Shown here piece after piece: positions 25,001 through 34,680 of a DNA stretch of 64,000 bases (positions are counted from its first letter, which is position 1; the number at the start of each line of letters is the position of its first letter). This DNA is from Corylus avellana. Lineage: Eukaryota; Streptophyta; Magnoliopsida; Fagales; Betulaceae. The notes beneath the pieces were generated by a model that was given only the letters and a program-made list of their open reading frames with translations, was not told the DNA's origin and ran no database searches. Both the position numbers and the translations under genes were made by a program. The stretch lies in assembly GCF_901000735.1 (NCBI RefSeq), contig NC_081546.1:13035629-13099628 (forward strand), read 5' to 3'.

Positions 25001-28000
25001 CTTGCGCGCTACCCCACAATGAAGGAAGAGATGATCCACAGACTCCCCATCCGCCTCACACATACAACAACGATTAATCACAACAATACCTCTCTTTCGA
25101 ACATTATCCAGCGTGAGAGATTTCCCAAGGGCGGCCGACCATGAAAAAAAGGCCACTCGCAAAGGAGCCTTAGTACGCCAAATCCTTCTCCACGGGAAAT
25201 GGTTAGGCTCCTTAAAGGCAAGCCTCCTGTAGAAGGTATGGACCTCGAACTTCCCTTTACTTGAAGGAATCCACCACATTCGGTCCTCCCCTTCCCCCCG
25301 GATCGGAGACGAATACAAGAGTGAGAAGAACGAGGCTAAGGTCATCTCCTCCCAATCATGGATACTACGGGTAAAAGTAACGTTCCAGTGCACCATCCCA
25401 TTTACACACTCCCGGATATCCGCAATAGAAGCATCCTTGTTGCAGGCTATATTAAAAAGACCCGGAAAAACATCTTTGAGAGGCGTCTCGCCGCACCAAC
25501 AATCCTCCCAAAATTTGACCTTCCCCCCCAAACCGGGAACTAATCTGAAGTGGCACCGAAACGACCTCCAAACCCCACAAATGTGTTTCCATAACCCCAC
25601 CCCATGCGTTCCACGAGGAACACTTGAACGCCAACCACCCCAAACCACCCCATACTTAGCCACCAAGATACTTCTCCACCAAGCTTCTTCCTCATTTGCA
25701 AATCTCCATAACCATTTCCCCAAGAGGGCTTGATTGAAAAGACGCAAGCTCCGAATCCCTAGACCTCCCTTAGTAATCGGAGAACAAACCTCGTGCCAAC
25801 TAACCAAGTGGAACTTGGGCTCATCCTTGAAACCTCCCCATAAAAAATCCCGTTGAATCTTCTCAATACGATTCGCCACGGAGATAGGGATGGGAAACAA
25901 AGACAGAAGATAGGTGGGAAGATTGGATCAGGTACTCTTGATGAGGGTGAGCCTCGCCCCCTTGGACAAATAAGAACGCTTCCAAGAGGCCAACCTTCTA
26001 GCAATTTTCTCCACCATGTCATCCCAAACAGCCAACTGCTTGAAGGAAGCCCCTAGCGGAAGACCCAGATACTTCAAGGGAAGAGAGCTAATGCCACAAC
26101 CCAAAATGCCGGCCAACTCATCCGTCTCAACTGAATCTCCGACTGGGACCAAAACAAACTTGGCCCGATTAATTTTTAGCCCGGAAACCACCTCGAAGCC
26201 AATACTGAGAGCTTTAATAAATCTAACATGTTCAGAAGGTGCCCCACAAAACACCAATGTATCATCAGCAAAAAGAAGATGGGAGATCGAAACCCGCTCA
26301 TGCTCCCTGGCACCCACATAGAACCCGTTGATGAAGCCCCTACTAATGGAGACATTAATCATCTTGCTAAAAGCCTCCATGACCAAAATGAACAAAAAAG
26401 GCGATAGAGGATCACCTTGTCTAACCCCACGCGAGCTCACAAAGAAACTGGAGGGCGAACCATTGATCAACACCGAGAACCGCACGAACGAGATACAATG
26501 CTCAATCCAAGAGCAACATTTGTCACCGAATCCACACCTTCTTAATACATAGAGTAAAAATTTCCAGTTCATGTGATCATAAGCCTTCTCCATATCCAAC
26601 TTACACAAGAGGCCGGGATCCCCGGATCTGAGACGGCTGTCCAGGCATTCATTGGCAATAAGCACCGAATCCAAAATATGTCTACCTTTGACAAAAGCGT
26701 TTTGCGGGTTGGAGATGACCCGGTTCATGACTCCCCTCATTCTGTTGGCTAAGACCTTCGCAATGATCTTATAAATCCCCCCCACAAGACTAATAGGACA
26801 GTCAGATCGGAAGCCCCATGCGACTTCGGAATAAGAGCAATGAAAGTAGCATTGAGACTTTTTTCGAATTTACCTCGATCATAGAACTCCACAAAAACAG
26901 CCATGACATCCTTTTTGATCACCTCCCAACAATCCTGAAAGAAAGCCATAGAAAAACCATCCGGGCCTGGAGCCTTGTCCCTATCCATTTTTTTGACCAC
27001 CTCCCACACCTCCCTTTCCTCAAAAGGAACTTCTAGGCTAGAAGACTCTTCCTCCTCCAACATATTGAAATGAAGATTGTCCAACCTCGGTCTCCAGCTA
27101 AGAGACTCTGTGAAGAGAGTCTCATAAAAGCGAGTAATATGATTACTAATAGCCTCTTGATCAGAGGTAGTAGTTCCATGAATGTTCAAAGACTCAATAT
27201 AGTTCTGTCTACGGTTGGCATTAGCGATCCGATGGAAGAATTTAGTACACTTGTCACCCTCTTTCAACCAACGGATTCTTGATTTTTGCCTCCAACTAAT
27301 TTCTTCTTGAAGGAGAGAGGTTTCTAACTCCCTAGCGAGCACCCTTTTCTTCTTGATCTCTTCCGAGGATAACCCTCTTTCTTCCTCCACCCTATCCAGA
27401 GCTTTGAGATCTTCCATACGATCCTTAATACGAACCCCCATGTTGCCAAAATCTTGAGCATTCCATCTCCTTAAATCCCACTTTAGAGCTTGCAACTTCT
27501 TGGAAAGGATGAAGCTCGGAGTGCCCTGAAAATAAGAGTCCCACCAACTGCGCACTTTGTCCACAAAACCCTCCACTTTAAGCCACATATTCTCAAACTT
27601 GAAAGGCCTTTTACCTCCCTCATGAGAGCTGCAATCCAAAATAATAGGAGCATGATCGGAACATACCCGAAGCATCCTCTTTTGACGCAAGTCCCGGTGG
27701 CGGGCTTCCCAATCCAGGGTAACAAGAAACCGGTCAAGCCTAGACCAAGAATTATTGTTTGACCAAGTAGAAATCCCCCCCACTAAGGGAAGGTCCATGA
27801 GGCCCTGTTCCGAAATGAACTCACCAAAGTCCCTCATTGCCGACCGAGAATGAGCTCCCCTCGACCTTTCACTAGAATAAAGAGTGACATTGAAGTCCCC
27901 ACCAATACACCACAGCACGTCCCAGCAGCTCATGATCCTTGCCAACTCCTCCCAAAGTAAACGCCTAGCAATAACTCTGTTAGGACCATACACCCCCGCA

Positions 28001-29912
28001 AACGCCCACTCGAAACCATCCTCAACATTCTTGAAGGAACATGCCGCCACATAACTTCCCAACACTATATCTACCTTCTCAACAGCCCTCTTGTCCCACA
28101 TGAGCAAGATACCCCCCGAAGCCCCGATGGAAGGAACAAAGCACCACTCCACATACGGACATCCCCATAAACTCCTCACTAAATTATACGAAATGAAATC
28201 CATCTTTGTCTCTTGGAAACAAACAACATCAGCCTTCCAACTTCTAAGCAAATTTCTAACCCTCAACCTTTTATCCCTCTCATTCAAACCTCTCACATTC
28301 CATGAAAGAATTTTCAACTTCATGATTTAACTCGACTGACCCTCCCCTTATTTCTATCCCAGAGAAAGTTGATCGAGTAAATATTACCATAAGACATTTT
28401 CTCTCAACAGAAAAACATAAATTATCAAACAAGTGCAGCAATGGAGATTTGGGAAAAGTTATAAGGCTTCCTGTGGTCATCGGTTTTATCAGCCCAGAGA
28501 AAGTTGGACAAATAAACCGCTCTTTCTTCCAAGCAGCTTGAGTATCCCATATATGATGACCAAATGAGTAAAAATAACTGTTATATAATGTACTAATAGC
28601 TAATTAGTAAAAGTAGAGGGGAAAAAAACAGAAGGAAAAGCAAGGAAATATGTGTAATAAAATTAAAATTAAAATTATTCTTGCAACGTCGAGAATAATT
28701 AATAAATTTCCCATTAAACATTAAGAAAAGCACTTGAATAATAATCATGAAAAACTAAAGAGGAGGAGGAGAAGAAGGGGGAATAGGGAGGAAATATGTA
28801 TATAAAGACATGACCATTTCAAGACCAACTCTGGAAACATGGCAACCTCACTGGCTGCCTGTCCAGTGATCACCATGACCAGGTTTCTTACAGATCTTTG
28901 ATATAGGTATCAGAGTTACATCCAAGATAAGAATAATAGTATAAAAGCTATTGTCAACACCAAGAAATAAATATAAGAAGTAAGAAACTTTAAAACATAT
29001 GCAAGTGCCATAGTAATGCCTATCCACGCATTCTGGTAACAACCATATAATTATCAGTAAGACATAAGCTTATACCATTGATTCACGTATACAATGAAAA
29101 ATACGTTTATGAAAACATAGCATTTAAGAAGTAACTGTACTACTACTACTACCATTATATGATAGTTTTTATATTTATAGTCTAGTAAAATATAATCACC
29201 ATAGGCATAGAAGATAGCAGTAAATGGTCACCTCTTTCCAATCTGGGATTCCACCCTCAGGAACCCAAATAGGATGGTCAAACTTGCAGCTATCTCCAAA
29301 TTTACAGGTTCTCGTGAGCATATAGTAGGCACAATCCTTCTCTCCTGGCCTCTGTGGATATATAGGCAAATTGCTTGCACTGTCGAATCTAGGGCGCTTG
29401 GCTAAAGAGTTTGTAGAATACCAAGCTTCAGTTTGCCCAATCGCGTTATGGGCACCCAAAACAGTCTGATGGTAGAGCACTATAGTACATAGTAGACAAG
29501 TATATACAAGAAAACCACAGGAAACATATATGTTACTTTATAAGTATGGCTTAGAAGAACGTACATTTACTAGTAAGATTACATAGGATAATTTTTTTAG
29601 CAATAAATAAGGAATTGAATGCAAAATAAAAGGTGTAAAATTACTGAAAAACTGTGATTTCTATGTAGTTCAGTAGGCAACTGAAAATATATATCTAGCT
29701 GGATTATCCACTCGTTTAAATAAGCTAATCATAGGATTATTTTCATACAAGGTAAATTAAGTGTGATGTGACTTCATATAAACAACGACCAAATTTTGTT
29801 AACCATAAGTTTTTCTATAAAACAGCAATCAATCAGCCAAATTGGAAACCATGCCACACAGCTAATTAAAGACAGATCGACCTTTTTATCCACCCAGATA
29901 TGCACCTATTTT

Positions 29913-29976
<64 letters not shown>

Positions 29977-31027
29977 CTTTTAAGACTAGGCTAAGCACCT
30001 CATAAGCTCCTAGATCACATTCCTTGACTTGCTTTTCTAAAACGAGGTCACCCATTTGATATATTAACAAAAAAATATAAGATAAAAATCTTGTCATTAT
30101 TATTATTATCAAAATAAATTAAACTTCCTTAAGTAAATAGGAATGAGAAAATTTCCCAAAAGAAATTCGCATAGCCAACTACAACCTACAGAGAAGGCTC
30201 CCTTCTCCCTCTTTCTCAATATTTCAGTGTCACTTAATGTCCATGTTGGATAATGCAATCGCCACATTAACGCTGCCGCTTCTCAAAAGATGAAGTGATG
30301 GATTCTAGTGATTTCTTGTTAGAATACCATCACATATTGGCTTGAGTTCTAGGTTCCTCCAATTTATTCGTTATTTAAAGCTGACATTTTAAGGTTATTG
30401 ACTTCTATTAGTTCATTAGATTACTAGTTGGTAAGTAGTAATAACATTCATTGCTTAGAACTAGAACCGAAAGCAGTCTACCAATAATATATCACAATAC
30501 ACACAGCAAAATACTATAAATTACACATCAAGTTTAATAACATATGCTACAAAACCGACATCGCTAAGACCTGAGCTTGCCTCAAGTTCCACTAGTAAGT
30601 ATAATATATAGTTAAACTAATACTGTCTCATCTGTTTCTAGAATGCATGTGCAGCTTTTCAGAATCAATGAACTTAGCACCCCACGCATTTGCAAGCGTA
30701 TGAAAATGCATACACGATTTATGAAGATAACAGAAACACATGGCTCTCAATAAACTAAGAAGCAATCTTTCGCTAGATTCGCAGTCTACAATACAGCCAT
30801 ATGCAATAGAATTAGCATTATCCATCACACCGGCTCCCAATCATTAATAGATAGGAATTGTAGAACACTCCCAAAAATCCCAAAGTTCAAAACCGGAATC
30901 CTAAACCCACCACAACCTACCCCAATTTCACAACCATAAGCCCGACCTAGAGCCAGCCGGCAAATGAAAAGAATCAGTAAAAGCGTAGCATTAGTTCAGT
31001 TTTCTCGGTAACCAAACAGAGATTGTC

Positions 31028-31059
<32 letters not shown>

Positions 31060-31465
31060 GGGGCTAACCTTCAGAGGGGCGTTTGATGCCGGCGAGGAGG
31101 GAGTCGGCGGCGGAGACATCCGCGGAGGGCCATGAAGACTGAGAGCCCAAATGCGACGTGGCATTTGGCGTGGTGGAGTAGCGGAGGCCTTCGTACATTG
31201 AAGCGGTAGGGGAAGTGGCTGAGGAGGCCCGAAGAAGAAAACGACGGTGTTGATCGGAAAGGGAGTACTTGGAGTTGGAGGACGATGGATCCAGTGGATC
31301 CGACCTGATGTAGCGGAGGGCGGTGGAGTCTGGCCGGTATGGGTCGGAAAGAGAACGAGAGGCGTAGAAAGATGAGAGACTGGGGGTGGCGGCAATAGCA
31401 GCAGCAGCGGCAGCTGATGCTGCTCCGTATGATGAAGTGTTGTAGCCGTAGAGTGGATTCGCCAT
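5488..31465 (-). CDS. HUA1: HUA1-like CCCH zinc-finger protein (C3H37 type), 12 exons, complete
   Basis: Nuclear RNA-binding protein. Arabidopsis HUA1 binds AGAMOUS pre-mRNA and promotes processing of its large intron; that role is inherited from the family, not shown here. Exons (minus): 31465-31069, 29479-29232, 23341-23282, 23189-23112, 23017-22955, 22861-22640, 8870-8833, 8746-8700, 8575-8445, 6557-6504, 6098-5958 and 5643-5488. All borders are GT..AG and the frame closes to about 544 residues, near the Arabidopsis length. Exon 1 ([14 protein letters not shown]...) is a Ser/Ala-rich low-complexity N-terminus. Six C-X8-C-X5-C-X3-H fingers follow: F1 in exon 2 ([16 protein letters not shown]), F2 over exons 3-4, F3 over 5-6, F4 over 7-8, F5 over 10-11 and F6 in exon 12. 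All zinc ligands are present. The C-terminus is acidic (GGDEEESE, then TAG). Introns 2 and 6 are swollen by LINEs in both orientations. Confidence 0.93.
6558..8444 (-). other. HUA1 intron 9 (about 1.9 kb)
   Basis: Lies between the exon ending ...RLAQPT and the exon starting [13 protein letters not shown]. It contains AT-rich sequence and one inverted-repeat element at 7853-8270; no other gene is seen. Confidence 0.8.
7853..8270. mobile_element. Non-autonomous inverted-repeat element with GC-rich core
   Basis: The left arm 7853-7917 (TTCAAATTCAAGATCTCTAT...) matches the reverse complement of the right arm 8203-8270 with moderate divergence by eye; both arms contain TTTTCGTCAAAYTAATAATA. The core at about 7965-8160 is strikingly GC-rich in an AT-rich intron and is built from reiterated CTGGGTAGG / CCTACCCA words. 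It looks like a MITE or Mutator-like non-autonomous element. No transposase or clean target-site duplication was found, so the superfamily is open. Confidence 0.6.
9385..9702 (-). mobile_element. Old LINE, ORF2 fragment 3' of a nested insertion
   Basis: The minus strand encodes LINE ORF2 sequence after the reverse transcriptase: [51 protein letters not shown]. It is the same element as 13333-18410, cut in two by the plus-strand LINE at 9717-13318. The 3' zinc-finger part is missing, so its end near 9385 is ill-defined. Confidence 0.7.
9703..9716. repeat. Target-site duplication of plus-strand LINE (left)
   Basis: AAGAGCTCGATTAA, repeated exactly at 13319-13332 immediately after the LINE poly-A end. 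Confidence 0.9.
9717..13318 (+). mobile_element. L1-type LINE, 5'-truncated, ORF2 pseudogene
   Basis: A LINE of about 3.6 kb, nested in an older opposite-strand LINE and bounded by a perfect 14-bp duplication. ORF2 pieces in order: the late part of the APE-type endonuclease ([36 protein letters not shown], 9857-10385); a linker and reverse transcriptase ([44 protein letters not shown], catalytic FADD near 11664-11675); then a zf-RVT-like C-terminus with CCMC and HLLLHC (12816-13238). It is broken by an in-frame TGA near 10385, frameshifts near 11320 and 12440, and a stop near 12793. The 3' end is GCGCCCCTTTGCGC... followed by ATTACTCATCAAAAAA. It lacks ORF1 and the start of ORF2. Confidence 0.9.
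13319..13332. repeat. Target-site duplication of plus-strand LINE (right)
   Basis: Second exact copy of AAGAGCTCGATTAA. Confidence 0.9.
13333..18410 (-). mobile_element. Old L1-type LINE with ORF1 and ORF2 remnants
   Basis: From 5' to 3' on the minus strand: a degenerate ORF1 region at about 18410-16030 (IPEGKEGLGGLL-type and [18 protein letters not shown] segments, many breaks); the start of ORF2 near 15960 with the endonuclease signature [20 protein letters not shown] and then [12 protein letters not shown]; and the reverse transcriptase ([20 protein letters not shown], 14276-14509; LFADD near 13855). It continues at 9702-9385. It is full of stops and frameshifts and older than the elements inserted in it. 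The 5' limit near 18410 is approximate. Confidence 0.72.
16766..16954 (-). mobile_element. Short 5'-truncated LINE tail, 189 bp, with target-site duplication
   Basis: Only the 3' end of an L1-type LINE is present, ending on the minus strand in GTTGCGCCCCTCCGCAC...ATTACTTAT plus poly-A (poly-T on plus at 16766-16788). The 9-bp duplication TTGAACTCA lies at 16757-16765 and 16955-16963. It sits inside the ORF1 region of the older LINE. The tail matches the ends of the LINEs at 13318, 20857 and 24605. Confidence 0.85.
18590..19015 (-). mobile_element. LINE ORF2 fragment
   Basis: The minus strand carries degenerate [21 protein letters not shown] and FWHDVWCGE-like sequence homologous to 9385-9702. 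The flank TAATTTCATTGGAGTACAAATT (19000-19021) matches about 13367-13388, so this is a second copy of the same LINE segment in the same orientation. Confidence 0.6.
19029..19066. repeat. (GT)n(GA)n microsatellite
   Basis: ACGTGTGTGTGT... followed by GAGAGAGAG at the edge of the LINE fragment. Confidence 0.9.
19290..20850 (+). mobile_element. LINE ORF2 fragment (reverse transcriptase), degenerate
   Basis: Plus-strand reverse transcriptase remains: [42 protein letters not shown], a FADD-equivalent position altered to [18 protein letters not shown], then [10 protein letters not shown] and QWNVIFTRP. There are numerous stops. It has no poly-A end of its own and stops where the minus-strand LINE tail begins, so it was probably cut by that insertion. 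Confidence 0.7.
20857..22240 (-). mobile_element. 5'-truncated L1-type LINE, ORF2 C-terminal part
   Basis: It starts (minus) within the palm/thumb region (GRVTLIKST) near 22240. It continues through [39 protein letters not shown] and the zinc-finger region [18 protein letters not shown] (21091-21519), and ends in a GCGCCACTTTGCGC.. tail with poly-A (poly-T on plus from 20857). One frameshift lies near 21500. The 5' truncation is typical of incomplete target-primed reverse transcription. Confidence 0.82.
23342..29231 (-). other. HUA1 intron 2, about 5.9 kb, carrying a LINE
   Basis: It lies between exon 2 (finger 1, ending DWKE) and exon 3 ([20 protein letters not shown]). It contains the minus-strand LINE at 24605-28350. 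The remainder (23342-24604 and 28351-29231) is non-coding with no recognised element. The word CCCAGAGAAAGTTG occurs twice, at about 28359 and 28489. Confidence 0.88.
24605..28350 (-). mobile_element. L1-type LINE with nearly intact ORF2
   Basis: ORF2 starts at 28323 ([21 protein letters not shown]-type endonuclease; [24 protein letters not shown]). It continues into reverse transcriptase ([57 protein letters not shown]) and ends with a zf-RVT region ([18 protein letters not shown]) and a stop near 24683. Only two lesions were found: a frameshift near 26770 and an in-frame TGA near 25928. The 3' end has the GCGCCCCTCTGCGC tail, ATTACTTATC and A8. ORF1 is missing except possibly its last codons, whose TGA overlaps the ORF2 ATG. 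It lies in the same orientation as the host gene. No convincing target-site duplication was found. Confidence 0.9.
29917..29974. repeat. (AT)n microsatellite in HUA1 intron 1
   Basis: About 28 uninterrupted AT units. Confidence 0.97.
31029..31056 (-). repeat. (CT)n microsatellite just inside HUA1 intron 1
   Basis: On the coding (minus) strand a (CT)n run begins about 12 nt after the exon 1 splice donor (GT at 31068-31067). Confidence 0.95.
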
Positions 31466-31731
31466 CTCAATCGATCAAAACCCCCTAATAAATTAAACCC
31501 TAGAAAAATTAGTTATTGTCATATACTTGCTATGCTATTCGGACATTATTATTATTATTATTCAAATATAATTTTTATAACTCCTAATAATATTTGAAAT
31601 CAGTTCACGTGAAATGGATAGACAAAGGGCTGAAAGTGTATTTTTACTGTAAGATATATAGTGAACAGTTATGTAAGTTTTGAGTTATGTTCAACTAACA
31701 CTCGTGTAACTATGATTTTCCTGTTCAAAGC
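31466..31731 (-). promoter_or_regulatory. HUA1 5' UTR / proximal promoter
   Basis: This is the only non-repetitive sequence upstream of the HUA1 start codon before the transposon cluster. It contains the telo-box-like word AAACCCTAG at 31495-31503 (plus strand), about 30 bp upstream of the ATG. An AT-rich TTATAAAAATTATA segment near 31567-31580 could act as a TATA region on the minus strand. Neither assignment is proven. Confidence 0.4.
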
Positions 31732-32012
31732 TAACTATATTATTTTATTCTACTCGATACTAGCTTACATATCTTGTAAGGAGTACATTTTTTTTTTTAA
31801 AGGGCACATTGGTATATGGTATAGATCCCTTATATAGAATAGCTATTTTATTATTTGGTTAGTTTTTTATTCTCTAATAATAGTTATTTATTTTCTATTG
31901 GAATAACACATCAATTATACTTCTCACAAAACCTTCAACATGGAACGTGAGAAAACCACGACAAAGAAACTGTGACGAGCAATTACTTTTTATCCTATTT
32001 TATTATTTCATG
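31732..32012. repeat. Dispersed AT-rich repeat D, first part (copy 1)
   Basis: Matches 48887-49185 in direct orientation along its length (shared words include TATTATTTTATTCTAC, ACTTACATATCTTGTAAG, ATTATTTGGTTAGTTTTTTA, GACAAAGAAACTGTGA), and 61756-62054 in inverted orientation. It has no coding capacity and no clear termini. Confidence 0.75.
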
Positions 32013-32092
32013 GGTTTAGACAAGTGACCTGCTTGCCCGTCTATTGCGGTAGTCCTCCCGAATCCTCCAGACTTCCTTTTATCGATTTCCCT

Positions 32093-33987
32093 TGTTAGGA
32101 CCTCTAACAAGTTGCAACAACTCAAAACAAAATAATAACAAACATACAAACTTTTTGTAACAATTTCAGCAATTACTCCAAGAGAGTTGTGGCTCTATGG
32201 CACATGACAAAGTCTCTCTTGGCACATCAATGAAACAAACATGAAAGCCTAAGGCTTATCTCTCAAGGTAGAGCTTTTCTCTAGTTGTTTGCTTGATGAA
32301 AATGGATGGCAAGGTCGCACATTTATAGGCTCAAGAGGGCTTGCCAAGTCAGGCTTAAAATAATAAATTAGCTGACGAGTGGTCGACCGGTTAGGATGGG
32401 CGGTCGATCGGTTATGCATTGCGAGCTAGCAAGTGGATGACAACAATCCACTATATCCCTGGAAATGGAATTCCAAGTCACATATTCTCAGGACCAGCGG
32501 TCGATCGGAGGTCGAACGGTGCAGCACTTTTTCAGACTTGAGGCACGTGGCATCATCAGATTGAATAGTAAGTTCTAGGATTCCTGCAAGCTGTTTCAAC
32601 CAGTGGTCGACTGGAGCATTTGGGCGGTCGACCGGTACTGTAGATAAAGAAAGATACTTTTTTGAAAATCCGCTTTGCTAGATTCCTTCCATGTTTTCAG
32701 GATTGTCGAAAGACAGGTGGCTGTTGGGCGGTCGACCGGGGGATGAATGGGGCGGTCGAATGCTGGCTTCTGGGAGAGTACAGATAGGCTGTGTAATCAG
32801 TTCAACCGAGTGGGAATTTCCAGCAACATCAATTTCCAGCAAGTAGGAGACTTTCCATGCAGGCTTCCACTATTGCGTGGGAAACTCCATTAACACAAGA
32901 TACTCCTAAAATAACATTCCACTAGGTCAGTGGAAATATCCATGTGTTTCTTTTTAGATTCTAGCATTCTTTCACTAAAGAGTGGGAATCACCCATGTGT
33001 ACTCATTCATACATGCTCAAGCTTCCATTAACATCTTCACATGTTCTCCCATAATATCACGCATGTACCAACTAATCTACTAACTCACACATGTTCCATG
33101 ATTGCATGTTCATGCTTCCATGAATTAAGAGGGAATCTCTATGTGTCTCCATGATTGCATGCTTCCACTCAAGAGAGAGAGGACATTCTCAACCTCCATG
33201 CTAGCATACTTTCATTAAGCAAAAGCCCATGCGTAAATAATGTTCCTGAAGAGTATGTGCTATTAATGAGTAGGTGACAGGTTGGCTCCACTGAAAAATG
33301 CATTCATAAGTGCACAATCGCAGATGTCAGCACTTACCGTTCAACCGATGAACAGTAGCGGTTGACCGCTCAAACTTTTTTGGATGTGAACAGTACTTGT
33401 GAACAGTATTCTTGCTGTGAATAGTCATGAACAGTAGTCACATGAACAGTACCGGTCAACCAGGAGTTGAACGCTGAGGCACTAAGTGAACATTACCAGT
33501 CGAACGAGAGTTGAACTTGGCACGCCATGAATAGTAACCGTGAACAATATCATAAAATAGTCCAATCAGGTGAATAGTGCCCATGAACAGTAACCGGTCG
33601 ACCGGAGGATGAACACTGGGCGCACGACACACTGAGTGACCAGAACTTCAGTGTAAATAGGCAACAGTCGACCGGGAGTCAAACAAAAGTTACTGACCTC
33701 CTTAATACTGTTCATCCATAAAATTCCTGTTCCGTCGGTCTTTGATCAACAGCTCCGAGGGGTGATCATTCGCAGTTCGATGCAGCTGAAACTTTGCAGG
33801 CAGTTTCAAGACATATGAATCCTCATTATGAACTATGGAGATTGGATTATGAACATCCTAAGTCAGTGAAAGAACTTGCAGTAAGTGATATAAAAACTTC
33901 CACAAATGAAGAACACAACTTATCATAGTTTTGATCACTGAATTAAGCCAATCAACTACTTAGATATTGAGACACAAATATCTAACA
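32093..33987 (-). mobile_element. LTR (solo or truncated element) with GGTCGACCGG array
   Basis: The ends are TGTTAGGACC... and ...ATATCTAACA, a TGTTAG/CTAACA terminal inverted repeat expected of an LTR. On the minus strand there is a TATA box (CCTATAAAT, 32329-32321) with about 230 bp downstream, and about 1.66 kb of U3 upstream of it. The U3 is dense in GGTCGACCGG-like words (32378-33680) and TGAACAGTA words (about 33350-33600). The two sides lack an identical 5-bp duplication (TCCCT versus TTTGT), so solo status is not proven. Confidence 0.65.
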
Positions 33988-33990
33988 TTT

Positions 33991-34133
33991 GTCAATAGTC
34001 ACAAACTCATGATTCACAAAGATGCCTGATGGTACGAAACTGATAAGGTGCAAGTTTAAATATGATGCGTTTAAATAAATATGATGTTTATTCATAAATT
34101 GAAGCCAAATGGCTATCAGTTTGTGGGGCCTTT

Positions 34134-34164
<31 letters not shown>

Positions 34165-34549
34165 ATTTTCATTGGGAGAGCTTCAACCTTTAGCTATGTA
34201 TAAAAGAAAAAGAGCTTTTCGCTTCAATGTTAGTCAATAGTCACAAACTCATGATTCACGAAGATGCCTGATGGTATGAAACTTATGAGGTGCAAGTTTA
34301 AATATGATGCGTTTAAATAAATGTGATGTTTATTCATAAATTGAAGCCACACATCTAACATCACACGCGTTTTTGTTTAAATAAATTATTGAATAAAGTT
34401 TATATGGTGTATGTTGGTGCAATTTTTGGGTAGAATTCTTAATGTGATACTCTAAGTCCCAAATGGCCTTCAACAAATGAATCCTGGAGAGATGCTAATG
34501 ACAAAATCCTTGTAGGCTGCTACAATACAAAAGAGGGCCAAAATATCTT
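33991..34549. repeat. Dispersed repeat D, second part (copy 1), with internal duplication
   Basis: About 34165-34549 matches 49981-50351 in direct orientation. Within it the block starting GTCAATAGTCACAAACTCAT at 33991 recurs at 34233, a roughly 240-bp tandem duplication with a (TG)n run (about 34143-34164) between the copies. Confidence 0.75.
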
Positions 34550-34680
34550 ATGAGTAGGGAAACTTGGAAGAAGAGAGTTTTTTCTTCAGATCCATACTTG
34601 GATTGTGAGGGTGTAACTACGGGTTCTTTGGTTGGAGGATTAGCGGTGTGAGCATTCACGTGTTGTTTTACTTAGAACTA

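Noticed and set aside
29796..30112. Ile/Tyr repeat proteins on both strands
   Set aside because: Translation of the (AT)n microsatellite.
30991..31470. 159-residue open frame overlapping HUA1 exon 1
   Set aside because: Pro/Thr/Ser-rich out-of-frame shadow of the HUA1 first exon, running through its splice donor into the (CT)n repeat.
32375..33690. CRISPR-like array of regularly spaced palindromes
   Set aside because: The units are degenerate, irregularly spaced, in a eukaryotic LTR U3, with no cas genes.
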